Positions 41,520 to 52,929 of a stretch of DNA of 64,000 bases are shown piece by piece. The notes below the pieces were generated by a model, which saw nothing but the letters and a program-made list of their open reading frames with translations, was not told where the DNA came from and ran no database searches. Positions within the stretch are counted from its first letter, which is position 1; every line of letters begins with the position of its first letter. This DNA is from Opisthorchis felineus (Eukaryota; Platyhelminthes; Trematoda; Opisthorchiida; Opisthorchiidae), in the NCBI GenBank assembly GCA_004794785.1, contig SJOL01006718.1, forward strand, positions 171,038 through 235,037, written 5' to 3'. Both the position numbers and the translations under genes were made by a program.

Positions 41520-44500
41520 CCAAGTTAAAGTTATCGTCCTATTCAAACTGGTCTAATGCATAGTTCCACATACTAGCGATTACTCTCGATCGCAGCCTCC
41601 GTTGCTATGCTGTCTTGCTTTATCTGGCTTATCAGGTATGTTCACTCAGCGTCATGACAACTGTTGGTGCACCGGTTTAAAACACGTTTATCAAAGGGTG
41701 AGGTGTTTCTGGTATAAGAATTACCGGTGAGTGATATTAGTGTGCGTGATTTTAAACCACCAGATAACAATTTCAACTTCTTAGAAGTCCGTCTGCTGAA
41801 AACTAGCTCTTCAAGTAGTATAGCATCGAAATGGCTCTTTTACTGTACAAGAGTGGATAGTGAGTATTAATTAGGAAGTGGAAATGTATTTCTCAATCAA
41901 TTGAAAGATGTTTGGAAATTTATTTGGTACATTTTGAAGTGATCACTATAAATACACGCCTGGGGGCGGACCGTACTGTCCGCTGCACACACTCTACCGG
42001 CTGAACAATCGAGGATGCATCTTCTCCTTTATGCCTATGCACCTGTAATGCTCCGCTGATTTGTCGCATTTCTGTGTAGTGGAATCATAGTTTATGGCAC
42101 TGAGAGATATCAGCTGTTATTCAATCAGCCAGATGTGTAGCGAATCAGCTGTGAATTCCGGGCGCATAGCTGTTATGGACAGCCAGCGTTCTCGGTAGCT
42201 GATAAGGTGAAACATTTGTCCAGTAAACGTGGATTCGGCTGTTCGTGTCCATCCCCAGGGGTCTCCTTTTTGTCCATGCTATTTAGGCTAGGATTTCTCA
42301 CTTAAAAGGGATGACTAGGTATCAAGCTCTTTATAAACAAGGGAGAAAGCTGGGATGCTTGGTAAAATGAACCCATGATTTGCTTTGCAAAAAATTAATG
42401 TGGACATTGCCCCACGTCCAACACACGTACTGGGTTTCAATGACTTGTTCTGCTTCGTGGATTAACAGTTTATACCCGTCTGTGCCATCAGTGCGCCTCG
42501 AATATAGATTCTGAAATAGATGACTAAATCAACGGCCATGTAGGTGACTAAGTTTAACTTGTGCGTACACTGGAACCACCATGAATTTTAGAAGTTTTCC
42601 AAGGCATTTGGCGTTAGGCTTTTGAACTTCCGCAGGGATTTCATTTGCGTAATCCCGAAAAAGAAATTTGGACAGCGAAGTCTTCCGAACCGGTGAAAGC
42701 AGAATCTGTGATCACCCCGTTTTACTTATGGCAATAGTCAAGAATTTTGCAGTAATCAACCTGAATCTGTTCGTCGATTCTGCACACGGCTCATTAGGCG
42801 AACACACACTGGTTATGTTTGTTATCTGTAATTACGGGATAAATGTCTATCCATGTCGGTCGGACACCAGCCCAGTTATTAAAGGCGCAACGTCGAGTTT
42901 TCGTGAAATTTTGTGCTAAACAGCGAACTATGCAAGACTAAGGAGAACACCGATAACTTCGTGATCTTTGTTCAGAAGAGGGTTTCAGCGGACCTACGGC
43001 TATCCGGAAGTTGCATCCACTTTTGGACTTCGTAGGTGGAGGTTTCAAAATGAATCTGCTCGACGTTCGAAAGCCTGGTTCACTACTGTAACCATGGTTA
43101 CGACGAAGTAGACACTCACGGCCTACTGTGACTGTTTTTGAACACTGTTCTCAATAACTCTGGATTCAGAAGTTGAGGGCAGTAGCATCCAATAGCCGAT
43201 AAGTCCACTGTGGTGAATAACAACCAAAATTGGCATTCTGTCTTCTAGATGCATCAAAATTCGGTCGCTTTCAAGCACACTAAGTGGGTGCCAAATTGGT
43301 GGGTTTAGTGTCGAATGGGTGAACGGCAGTGTCAGGCAACAACGTGCCTATTACCGACTTCTGGATGAATGCCACATTAGCGCTCCAGGCTAGTTGGGTT
43401 TCGGAGAATCAATAATTGCTCCCTGCGTTAACAAATATTAGTGAAAGCACATCCAGTGTGACATTATTTGAAAGGAAAAAACATTCCATTTGTAAGTTTC
43501 TCGTCCCACAGTTATCCGTGCGTTTCATTGAGAGATGACTCAGCCGAAACCAAAAATTCACAGCGTTGTGCAGTTGATATACTTTTGTAGGTTAATTAGA
43601 AGGGCCTGTAGCTTGCGTCGCAATCTTCCGACAGTCGATTGCCGTTTCGGTTACTGTTACCTGTGTGCAACACAACCACAAATAGTGTTGACAGTAAAAA
43701 GACTCAATGAGACATGTCGCCACCAGTTCCAACGTTCTGTCCACTTTCCAAAGAATTTTGTTCCCGCCAGGCAGTTATGGCATCAGGTTGGCGAAGTGGT
43801 CATGTTGGAGGCCTACTTACTGCGCAACGAGTAGACGGAGACCAGCGGTCGTGCGTAAAGACCGAACACAGTTACGTGCTCTGCACATCATATATTGTTA
43901 TATATATATACCCCTGTCAGCTAAACAGATTCAAGATCTCTCTTCGACTTTGCGCTGAATCTTCTAGACGTTGAAAAGGAATATAACGAACCATGGAAAT
44001 GACGATGAAAAAATTAGGTTGGAAGGGTTTAGTTACCAATAATCACAACTAATCAACCTACCTTAGTAACTTCATGTGGCACGAGGAAAGCACATTCTCT
44101 GGTTCAGCACAAACTTCCGCCGGAAGGTGGGTTCTGGTAATCCCAAGAGAAAACTAAGGTTTTTATTATCTACAAATACTTGCAGTAGAGTATTGCCTCC
44201 AACCCTATCACCGTCTGCCACAGAACGACAAATGCACTCGATACTCACGATGATGGATCCCTGTAATTCAATCGGCCGGTGAGCTTCGATGAACTGTCAT
44301 GTCATCTTGATCTATTTGCTGATGTTCCAACTACACACCTTCTATGAGAAAATATCCCTTCATGAAGACTATTTCTGCGGCACAGAACTTCCTTCGTTGC
44401 AATCTTCTCTTGAGAAGACTGACCTCAGTGCTGTCTAGGAGACATTTTAGGGTTCCGGAAGCCGTTGAATCAACCTCCAGCTGGATCATCACCCTGGTAA

Positions 44501-45525
44501 CTCCATCTTCATTGTCTTCCGTTTTTCATAGGCAATAGGTAGAAGGAACACTACTATTGCACAATCCCGCAAACTTAGCGGGCTCATCTTGCATGGACTA
44601 ACTTCGTATCAGCTTCTAAAGGGGACTGAATTCATCAGTATACTCAGTGGCTCCTCCTAATGAACACACCTTTTTATCGTTTTTTTTTCAAGTATATACT
44701 ACAGATAGCACATGCGTTTATGGAAACTACGGACTCAGAAGACAGTGAAATGCGCTCAGTATGGTGTCGTTATACGAGTTAAACTAATTCGTTGAACATC
44801 CAGTGTGTTCATAATGGCCAAGATAAGATATAGTAGCCGGACCCTGAAAACATTGTGCAAAATAGCCGTAGACATCATGAACGGTCAATGATAGTGATTC
44901 CTCTGGATGGGAAGCGGCCCTCCTTCGGAAAAACATTGTGATACCCCACAAAGATGTTTCCCCAGGGTGGGGTATGTGAAATCATCAAAATAATTATGGC
45001 GTCAGAATGGATATCGTTACAACTCCGTTGGTCCCAAAGCTGTCTTCACGGGTACAGCGAATGCGGGGTCTTCGTATTGTGACTTAGTAGGGCTTTTCGG
45101 AAGAGATAAATGACTATAATCTGTCTACGATATGGCTTTCAGCTATTGGAAATTTCATCAGACCTACTGCAATCATTTGTTGCGTTTGCAGTGTTTCACA
45201 TAGCTGCAAACTACCGCTTCCGTGCATGCGATCGAATGCAGCCAGGTCACGAAAGTTCAGGAGTCACGTGCTGCATAGACAAGTAAAGTGACGTACTGTG
45301 TGGTCATGTGACAAATGTGGTATTGTCAAATCCGCAAACAGAACTGAAGCTTTGTCGCCTGTATTTTATGGAGCGTTACTGGTTTGTGTGGCTAATGAAA
45401 GTGTGGGTTCGATCGCTTATTCTCGCAACCTCAGCTTTCCAACCAGCCAGAAGATCTGGACAGTAAGACAAATTAAACGGTTTTCTTACTCTATTTGCTT
45501 AGCTCGTAGCATTACTCGTTTCTGT
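41520..45525. other. Long stretch with no supported gene
   Basis: Overlapping short frames at 43535-43974 and 44076-44538 have no domain and no paired splice sites. A short dinucleotide-like run (TATATATATA) lies near 43900-43911. No clear SINE or repeat A copy. Confidence 0.35.
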
Positions 45526-45529
45526 TCAG

Positions 45530-45619
45530 GATGTGCTGTCAGTCAGTATACCGGTGACCGAAACCGAAACCGACACATCGACCTCAGCAGTTCATCATTT
45601 CCAATTGAGATTTCGTCCC
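45530..45619 (+). CDS. Candidate internal exon, unknown
   Basis: Strong acceptor 'cgtttctgttcag' and strong donor CCC|GTAAGT enclose exactly 30 codons in phase 0: VLSVSIPVTETETDTSTS, then AVHHFQLRFRP. A second frame is also open through it and belongs to a 136-codon frame at 45298-45708. No neighbouring exon fits the phase. The GACCGAAACCGAAACCGAC stretch is a small internal repeat. Confidence 0.3.
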
Positions 45620-45699
45620 GTAAGTGTAGCCATTCTACTTTGAAAAGCCCAGAACACTGTTTATCTGCTTCGTACTTACTGGAAGTTATCAGCTTGCGC

Positions 45700-45785
45700 A
45701 TCTCATGAAGCTGCAGGAAGTCTCGAACCTGCAACCTCTCGGCTAGTAGTTTGAACACTTAACCGCTAGGCTCCGAGCGGCTGAA
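45700..45785 (-). repeat. tRNA-like SINE head
   Basis: On the minus strand: box A-like GGAGCCTAGCGGTTAAGT (45757-45775) and box B-like GCAGGTTCGAGA (45721-45732), about 30 nt apart as in tRNA-derived promoters. Its sequence differs from the SINE at 51.9 kb, so it is a second family or an old tRNA pseudogene. Confidence 0.55.
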
Positions 45786-45789
45786 CAGA

Positions 45790-47100
45790 AATGTGAATAG
45801 CTCTCGCACAGACTAAGGCTTCGCTATTTATTCTAGAACAAGACGTTTGTGAGGATCAACTGTGACATTTCACACATTGTGCAAAGGTAAAATTGCACGT
45901 GAGAGAAGGTGTCTGTAACCCCCATGTATCTCGATTATAAATTTTCTGGTCTAGTTCGCATTGTTAACAGGTTGTTGCATGGACAGCGGACGACGAAACA
46001 ACCAGACAAAACTGCATGGGACCTATACCAAATTGACACTCAATGACCGATGCTCCCAGTCGACTTAAAAAAAGCTGGAGATTCAATTAGTGTTCGGACT
46101 CGATTTAACATATTTGAATAGGGTCCGTGACCTAGGGTTTAATGATGAATATTCCGCCAAGTGAGCTACAGAAAGGACGATGCACACGTCAGCTCTCTCT
46201 TACGGATTAGTGCAGGGACATTCCTAGCACAAAACGTGTCCATTATACAAGAAGGGGTTTCCTCCCTTATCATGACAATCCCAAGTGGGCACACAAAACC
46301 GGTTGCTACCTAAGGTTTGTAAAAAGCAACGGACGCAATGATTGTATTTATAAACGGCAGATCAGTGTCATCTGGACTTCTATAAGAACGCAGAACATTT
46401 GGTTTGTAACAGCTGTGGGTTGTGACGACCGCTGTTTCGCTTGGAATTTGCCAGCAGTTTGATGCGTATAGGAAGCGGTCACGGCAGAATAGATTGCAGT
46501 TTTTGGCAGTTCTGTACAGGCAACAAATGCAACAAACTCACGGGTGCGAACATATGCTTGGACTTTGTGGCTGGCTGTCGGCTATTCGTGATGAAAGGGC
46601 GAGATGCTTACCTCTGATGTCATGCAGTGCGCTGAATCATACTACTGTGCCACGACTCTTCACAGATAGATCGCCTCTGTTTTTTTAAACATACGAATCA
46701 GATGCGTATGGTGTAAACCCTTGCCATGCCACCCGGGAGCTACTAAACAAGGCTAATAATGGCAACAGGTGTGAAATGAATAACAACCACACGGGGTGGA
46801 ATCGATAATTTTTTTAAATAACCCAATTTGTTATAAACAGAGTAACCTTTTTGGCAATCAACAAATTTTACTTGGACAGCGTCAGTAAGTTGTAGAAGAA
46901 AACTAAGAAAGTTATTCCCTGATCCTCATGTTACTTAGCGCTAATGTTAAAAACACCGAGTCTATCAGTACTCTAAAAACCTGGTTTCTGAATATTACTT
47001 ATGCATCTTTTATATTGATGCAACTCCTTACTAGGTTTACTCTCTACCGATTTCTTTTGTGGCTGATATAGAGGTATTTCTACTGACTCTAACAAACTAG
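45790..47100. other. Stretch with no supported gene
   Basis: An 88-codon frame at 46422-46688 (with AYRKRSRQNRLQFLAVLY) has some coding character but no splice or start support. Confidence 0.35.
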
Positions 47101-47109
47101 GATACACTA

Positions 47110-47215
47110 CGACATGGAAGTGGCGCACGAAAAAATTAGTAAGAAAGCCATAAACGATAGATTCAGCTGGGTTCCAGGTGAGTCTTCCGTCAAAACCAGC
47201 TGGTATGCAGATGAG
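47110..47215 (+). repeat. Dispersed repeat A, 5' part
   Basis: 'gatagattcagctgggttcc' plus 'aggtgagtcttccgtcaaaa', then 'tatgcagatgagagt'. It matches the start of plus-orientation copies at 52.7 and 58.45 kb and breaks off where the 'tttcgctaatttg' segment should be. Confidence 0.75.
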
Positions 47216-48033
47216 AGTACAAGTCGAAGATGTCACCTTCACTTCACGTGAAGCCAATTGGGTAGGCTATCTCGCTGTCCCCAAACCTTCCTCGATGCAC
47301 TGCCTAGGATTGTACGTAAGGTCACGTGACTAGATAAGAATGTGACAACCTCATTTATCAAGAAACAGGTGTAGCTTGAGATAAACCCCAATCCCTTTCT
47401 ATATACAAAGTTTGAAATCAACTATTGGTCCTAGCCTGAAGCTGCCATGCGACGACGGGGGGTGGGGGTGGTGCAGCATCTACCAGAGCGACTCAAACCT
47501 TACTCGAGGATTTCGTGCTTTGCAGCCAGATCCTTGTTTGCCCGCATTTGAAGTGTTTCCAGTCAACAGTTGGCTTGGGTCATCGACGTATTTCATTCGG
47601 GCTGGCTGATAATGGTCAAATCACGTACCCATACTGACCACGCATTTAACCTATTTTGAAGGATAATGTAACGATTTACAGTTTTATTCGTCTTTTTTTA
47701 GTCTTGAAACGAGCATTTGTTGATTCTTCCACCAAGTGGTCAAATTAGTTAACCTCATAAACTAGAGGAACATAGTTGAAGACAAACCATAAAGTTTGCC
47801 TGTGTGGTCCGGAATCAATTACTTGATGGAACAGATTCTGAGACTATACTGGGGGCACGAGGGTGTATCAAGAGTGGCAATTTCAAGGGTTTCAGGACGA
47901 AGTAAGTGGACCCCGCAAGTGTTTTGTGCTATGAACTGAATATTTATAAGTGAACCGAGGCAGCCTGCAAAGTACATATGATGCACGCCAAACACAAGCA
48001 TCCTTATATGAGGGTATCCAGACTCCTTCTTAG

Positions 48034-48225
48034 GTACAAAACAAGCTCCTGAAATTTTGCCAGGCGAATATAGTTTAACTCATAATATTTCCGATCAAAA
48101 CATTTTGCTTTTTGCTGACCCTCTTTTATCCTACGAAGATACAATCTCATTTGCTAACATTTGCGAATGTAATATTGCTTTCATCGTTCTTCCTCAAACT
48201 GAATGGAAGTTATTCTACTCTTTCC
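48034..48225 (+). CDS. Candidate exon, unknown protein (pairs with 48395-48519)
   Basis: Acceptor 'gactccttcttag' opens a frame of 63 codons (TKQAPEILPGEYSLTHNIS; then LLFADPLLSYEDTISFANIC; then FIVLPQTEWKLFYSF) and ends with donor C|GTAAGG, one base into a codon. The next candidate exon starts with exactly the two bases needed. The sequence is T-rich, which favours long chance frames, so caution is needed. No family is recognised. Confidence 0.33.
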
Positions 48226-48394
48226 GTAAGGTCGCATGAAATTCTTAGCCAAACTTAGTGACTTTATACGATCGGCCTTACTATTTCAAACATTTTCCTG
48301 AATCTGATGGTTTTTTACCATTATAGTTGCCAATACTGTTATCCGAATGTAGCTCATTTCTTACCATCTAAAAATTCATGTTTTTCCCGCATAG

Positions 48395-48519
48395 ACGTCG
48401 GCCTCAGTCTTTCGCACAGATCACTCGTGAACCATATTCATTTTGAGTCCAACGAATTCGCCCTAAATCTGCCAATGGAGTACTCAACGCGCACCTTACC
48501 TCTTCTTGACCTCGCTTGA
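48395..48519 (+). CDS. Candidate terminal exon, unknown protein
   Basis: Acceptor 'gtttttcccgcatag', a two-base completion of a codon, then VGLSLSHRSLVNHIHFESNE and a Leu-rich end to TGA 48517-48519. Joined to 48034-48225 over a 169-nt intron it would give about 105 residues. No upstream exon is identified. Confidence 0.33.
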
Positions 48520-49535
48520 ACAGCCCAAATGATCGAAATACAGTAGCAACATAATCATTAAATCCAGTGAGTGAGACGGTGGAACCGGTATCTGACGTAA
48601 AATCTAAGACTCTCTACTGGGTATGTAAACTCGAGTAAAAAATTTGAATTTATTCATTTGGTGACACGAGTTACTGTCCATTCAATAAACATCGTTTTCC
48701 GCCAGTCTCGTCAGATCTTGGAAACTGTTCACTAGCTGCCAACCAAGCTTATCAGTTTAGCTTTGCGATTACTATGGATGACACAGCCCAGCGTGAACAG
48801 GGTGCCTCAAATTTAGTCAAAAAGTGTCACTCACTCTCTGAAAATGAGCAGTAGGGAAATTCGAATCACACCACTCTGGAATTCAATCAAGGCTACCATG
48901 AGAATGCATTCCAATGCACTTTTGGCCTGACCTCAGAATGGGGAGATCTGATAATGACCTTTCAACGGCGTTTAGATTACCGACTTGAACACAGATGTCC
49001 ACACACTGCAACGTGTTGTTTCCACCACCCTCGCTCACATGAGTTGTTGGCCGGGTGTAATCCGGCAATTATGTCACGGTGGGGATAGCAAGAAAACGAC
49101 ATTCATTATAACCGCATTCGAGTGACGTTTCCACTCTGATGACCTAAGCCCGGATTCTAATGACCCCAGGAATTTCTGAGCTGACCATTTTCACAAAGAA
49201 AGGTCAGCGAAGTCAGTAGTGCACTTTATCGTGAAGATTAATAGCATTGGGGAATTTACTCTGGCTACGAAATTAGGGCAAGTGAAATGAGGTTGTTGCT
49301 TTTATCCAATAAAATTCATTGACATGAAAGTGAAAAATGCATGAATATGATTGAACGAACCGAAAGATCTCTTTGAACAACCTGTGCAGCCCAATGGGAA
49401 TTAATACACTGAGAGAAATGGTTCCAAGCCCACCTGGTTTTTTCAATAGCTCTTTCAGTTCATAAAATAAAGTGCTGCTGTTTCGAAGACAGATGAATTT
49501 AACGCAAGAACATGTTTGGGATATTTTGTTGATGG
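48520..49535. other. Stretch with no supported gene
   Basis: No exon, SINE or repeat A copy recognised. Confidence 0.4.
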
Positions 49536-49540
49536 AACAT

Positions 49541-49690
49541 ACTACTCATAAGTTTGTTGAGAACTCCTGGACAATCCACGAACGATTTCGCCCTTCTTGA
49601 GACGCATCAAAAACAATATCATAAACAAGAGATTCTGAGGGGAGTCTCTCTTTGAAAAATAGTTTGCAAATGAGTGTAGTTCGAGAGCAG
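49541..49690 (-). repeat. Dispersed repeat A, rearranged short copy
   Basis: Starts with the inverted terminus 'actactcataagtttgttga', followed by 'cgatttcgcccttcttgaga' (reverse order). It then switches to the forward 5' part 'catcataaacaagagattct'-like sequence with 'gagtctctctttgaaaa' and 'gtttgcaaatgagtg'. Both orientations meet here, which points to a foldback structure or internal deletion. Confidence 0.65.
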
Positions 49691-49699
49691 AAGTATTCG

Positions 49700-51850
49700 T
49701 TGTGTGGTCCATGCACACATGGAAAGCAAATATGACCACTTCAGTTCTCCTTTGTGATTCCGACTGAGCCACAGTCAATGTTTTGAAAATTACCAGCTGT
49801 TCTTCATAAAGCTCAACATACCAGTTTATATAATCTTCAAAGGTGACTAGAATAACCTGTATCTCATTTTCTCACTTTCAAAGCCAATTCATTTGTTCAG
49901 TACACTTGTTAATCATTATTCCTGGTTTTTAGCCGCGGTTACAATGCGGGCTTCGTAAAATTTCAAAAAATCTCGTTCTCCCGCTACAAATAGGTCGTTT
50001 TAGTTTGATAGGATACATGGATAGATGCAGATGCTTAGTGTCATGTTCATCAACTGTGGACAAGCACCCCCGAATCTGTTTGCCAGCGGTATCGTTAAAA
50101 GATATAAATAGCAGGATATCCTCACTAAAATTATCACGGATGAAGAAGACCTATCACCGTGTCATTTAGATAACGATGGACAACTGGGTTGCAAGCCAGT
50201 AGCTGGAAGGTTACCGGCACTGTGGAGTCAAACGGAGGGATGTACCCTCCGAATACCTGCTGATGTCACAATGGTCATCCTGTGAACTTCGTTTTCTCTC
50301 AAAGAATATTTGTGAACGCATTTCGAGTTGGCTATCAGTTGACTTATCAGTTCACGATTTATTTATTTATTAGACTGAATTTGTCCAACTTCTGCAGCTG
50401 ACGCCCCAGAAAAGGCACCCAACCAACGGGACTTCGAGCATTAACGGATTTAACTCCCATACAGTTATACGTTTCTTACCAGAACAAGCATTCCACAGGG
50501 TTCGTGTGACTTAAGCCCATTTGAATCTCATTGGTAGCCATGGTCTTGGATGTTTACTGGTCTTTAAACAGGTGATAGATCATCTATCAAGCCTTTTTTG
50601 TGGAATTAGAAATATGCTGCTCAAAATAAGAGATTCTTTAAGCTCGCGTTACAGACAGTATGAACCTTCATCGGTTTTTGTCTGAATTACGGTCTATAAG
50701 GTACTGCTGGGTTTGCGAACATGCAATACGAAAGCGACGGTTGTGATTAATACGTTACGTCATGAGTGTTACAGTGGAACACTGAAGACGAGGTGGTTAT
50801 CAATCGCAATCGAATAATATCCTCATACTTGTGATAACTGCAGAAAACAGCGCTTTAGCCAAACCCACTCAGTTTTACGTGTACAAATCTCGATTTTTGG
50901 ATAGTATCGTTAAAAATGCATGGACTTTTTTGTTTGATAGATAACATTGACAAGCATTCAAGTTCATTCCAGGATACTGTAGAAGACACGATTCATGGTC
51001 TACAAGGATTGTAGTTTGATCAGCTGATGCAAAATACCGGGAAGTGAAAAATGGCGCCGTGTAATCAACACCTACATAACATACATAGCTGTTTGTTTTT
51101 AGGAAATTAGTCGTGTTTTACATACCCGTGTTCTGTAGCAGCTTTGGGGTCATCGCACCTTTACACACTACCTGCGCTATTATACTTCATGGAGTCTCAG
51201 TCGCGTGGAGATCGGTATCACATGTTGGCTAGTCCAATACTTTCATTAGGGAGGAGATGAAAGCGTCGTAAAGCACAGCGTCATCGTCGCCATATATTGG
51301 GGGTTTCAACACAAGTCTTACTAAGTGATGAGTTTGTGGACTGGTTCGTTTCCTACGCTTGGATACCACCTTAAATGAACACTTCTGGACTGAAATTGAT
51401 TTCATCTATGCAAGCATTGGGTCCGCAATAATAACCTGTGCAGTTTATTATATTTTTCATTGTCAGTGATGGCGCAGCGCTTACCCCACGCCATGAAAGG
51501 TTCATTTGAAGACCACTGGCACTGAATATGAGGTATTTTGAACTCATTGCCCCTGGTTGTCTATCGTATTTCGAACTTCTTACTGCTGTGCGCGGTGTTT
51601 CAACAAGCATCTGCCTCACAACAGTACAAACACGGTGCACATTCCGAAGTGAAATGAAATCTTTCTCAGCTTAGAGGATGAACAAATGAGCGATGTTGTT
51701 CGGTTGACAGAACTCACACGGGCACTTGCAGCTAGTATTGTTGTAACTGATTTCATTAAAACGAAGGGGTGGAAACATAAAGTGAAAGCAAAGTGGGAGC
51801 AACATTTCGCGCTCCCCATATCATCAGAAGCATGCTTGTGTCTCACTTCG
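49700..51850. other. Stretch with no supported gene
   Basis: No exon, repeat or RNA-like feature recognised. Minus-strand frames at 51371-51846 lack domains and splice support. Confidence 0.4.
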
Positions 51851-51854
51851 TGAT

Positions 51855-52080
51855 TAGATTGATCTGGTCATCTTGTAGAAAAAAATCGTCCAGCTGTAGC
51901 ATCCTTTGGGCGCCTAACTGCCATGACACCTGAAGGAAGAACGAGGGCTGGATACTGCCAAGTTGCCCAAGCCTGGACAAACGAAGTCGAGAGGCAGAGG
52001 TTGGGTTCGAACCACGGACCTTCCGGCCAGTAAATTCGCGCACTAACCACTGAGCCATATCGCCCCTTGTAGTAATGATC
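51855..52080 (-). repeat. tRNA-derived SINE, well preserved
   Basis: On the minus strand: box A TGGCTCAGTGGTTAGTGCGCG (within 52037-52060), box B GTGGTTCGAACCC (52003-52015), then 'aacctctgcctctcgacttc', 'gtccaggcttgggcaacttg' and 'cttccttcaggtgtcatggc', ending near a 'gatgctacagctgg' tail. Two overlapping minus-strand frames here are SINE sequence, not genes. Copies lie at 24.43 and 30.33 kb. Confidence 0.92.
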
Positions 52081-52084
52081 TCCA

Positions 52085-52660
52085 CTCACCTTACGGAGTA
52101 TACCAACACAGCTACTATAAAGCAAGAGTTAGAGAGCTTCAGTTGTGGATCGGTCCCAAAATACCCAACGTAATGACTTATGTTTTTTTAGTTGAAACGG
52201 TCAGAAACAATACGAAAGTTTTTCTTGACAATATGGTACCATTTCGTAGCTCCTATTTTTCACATTCAGGCGTTTTAAAATTATTTTCTCACTATAACAA
52301 CCTTCTGAATGCCGAGCTTTAATGTCAACGAAATCTGTAACCTTCTGACCAAAACTTACTTCATTCAACCTACTGGGAGCAGACTTATGCTAAAAAAACA
52401 TGAATGGCGCGGAAATTTTGTCACTAGGTCTGTTTTCACCAGCTTTGATACTGCACTTTTCGTTGTATTTTGTCTTTAACTGAAGTATTCGGATCCAGAG
52501 CTAAAATGTAATGTAAAACCTGATATTTCGTACTTGTTTGTACTTGGCTCTAGATAAAGTAGTTTGCTCCATTGAACAAAAAGCAGAATTGATAAAAATT
52601 ACGATATGCTAGTTATGCTTTCTATTTCTACTGCTTGATACGGATAATACTGAATTTGAA
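52085..52660. other. A/T-rich stretch with no gene
   Basis: No coding pattern, splice-site pair or repeat copy recognised between the SINE at 51.9-52.1 kb and the microsatellite at 52.66 kb. Confidence 0.4.
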
Positions 52661-52663
52661 ATA

Positions 52664-52698
52664 GTATTATTATTATTATTATCATTATTATTATTATT
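52664..52698. repeat. (ATT)n microsatellite
   Basis: About eleven ATT/TTA units with one ATC interruption, directly next to the 5' end of the repeat A copy at 52700. It may be the element's A/T-rich tail or target site. Confidence 0.9.
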
Positions 52699-52699
52699 G

Positions 52700-52925
52700 A
52701 AAGAGAGGGAAACATCATAAACAAGAGACTAAGCTGGGTTCCAGGTGAGTCTTTCGCAAAACCAAATTTGTTTGCAAATGAGTGTGTTTCGCTGATTTCG
52801 TGCAATTTGGGTTCAGGTAGAAGGTTGACGGAAACTTGGGGACTGCGCCTACCTGATGAGCCCCAAGAAGGGCGGAACCGGTTGTGGGCAATCGAAGAAT
52901 TTTCGGCAACCTTATGAGTAGTGTA
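52700..52925 (+). repeat. Dispersed repeat A, near full-length reference copy
   Basis: The most complete copy: 'catcataaacaagagactaa', 'gctgggttccaggtgagtct', 'caaatttgtttgcaaatgag', 'gtgtttcgctgatttcgtgc', 'ggttgacggaaacttgggga', 'ctgcgcctacctgatgagcc', 'gaagggcggaaccggttgtg', then the terminus 'ttttcggcaaccttatgagt'. No long coding frame; non-autonomous. Confidence 0.88.
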
Positions 52926-52929
52926 TTAG

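Noticed and set aside
45298..45708. 136-codon plus frame, among the longer ones outside the main gene
   Set aside because: Most of it has no coding pattern, and the good splice sites at 45529 and 45620 favour a different frame for the 90-nt exon inside it.
51855..52080. A functional tRNA gene
   Set aside because: Boxes A and B are present, but the sequence continues into a SINE body shared with other copies, and the acceptor stem does not close.
51843..52125. Two minus-strand frames of 80 and 85 codons
   Set aside because: Both lie in the tRNA-derived SINE; their 'protein' is the SINE head and body translated.
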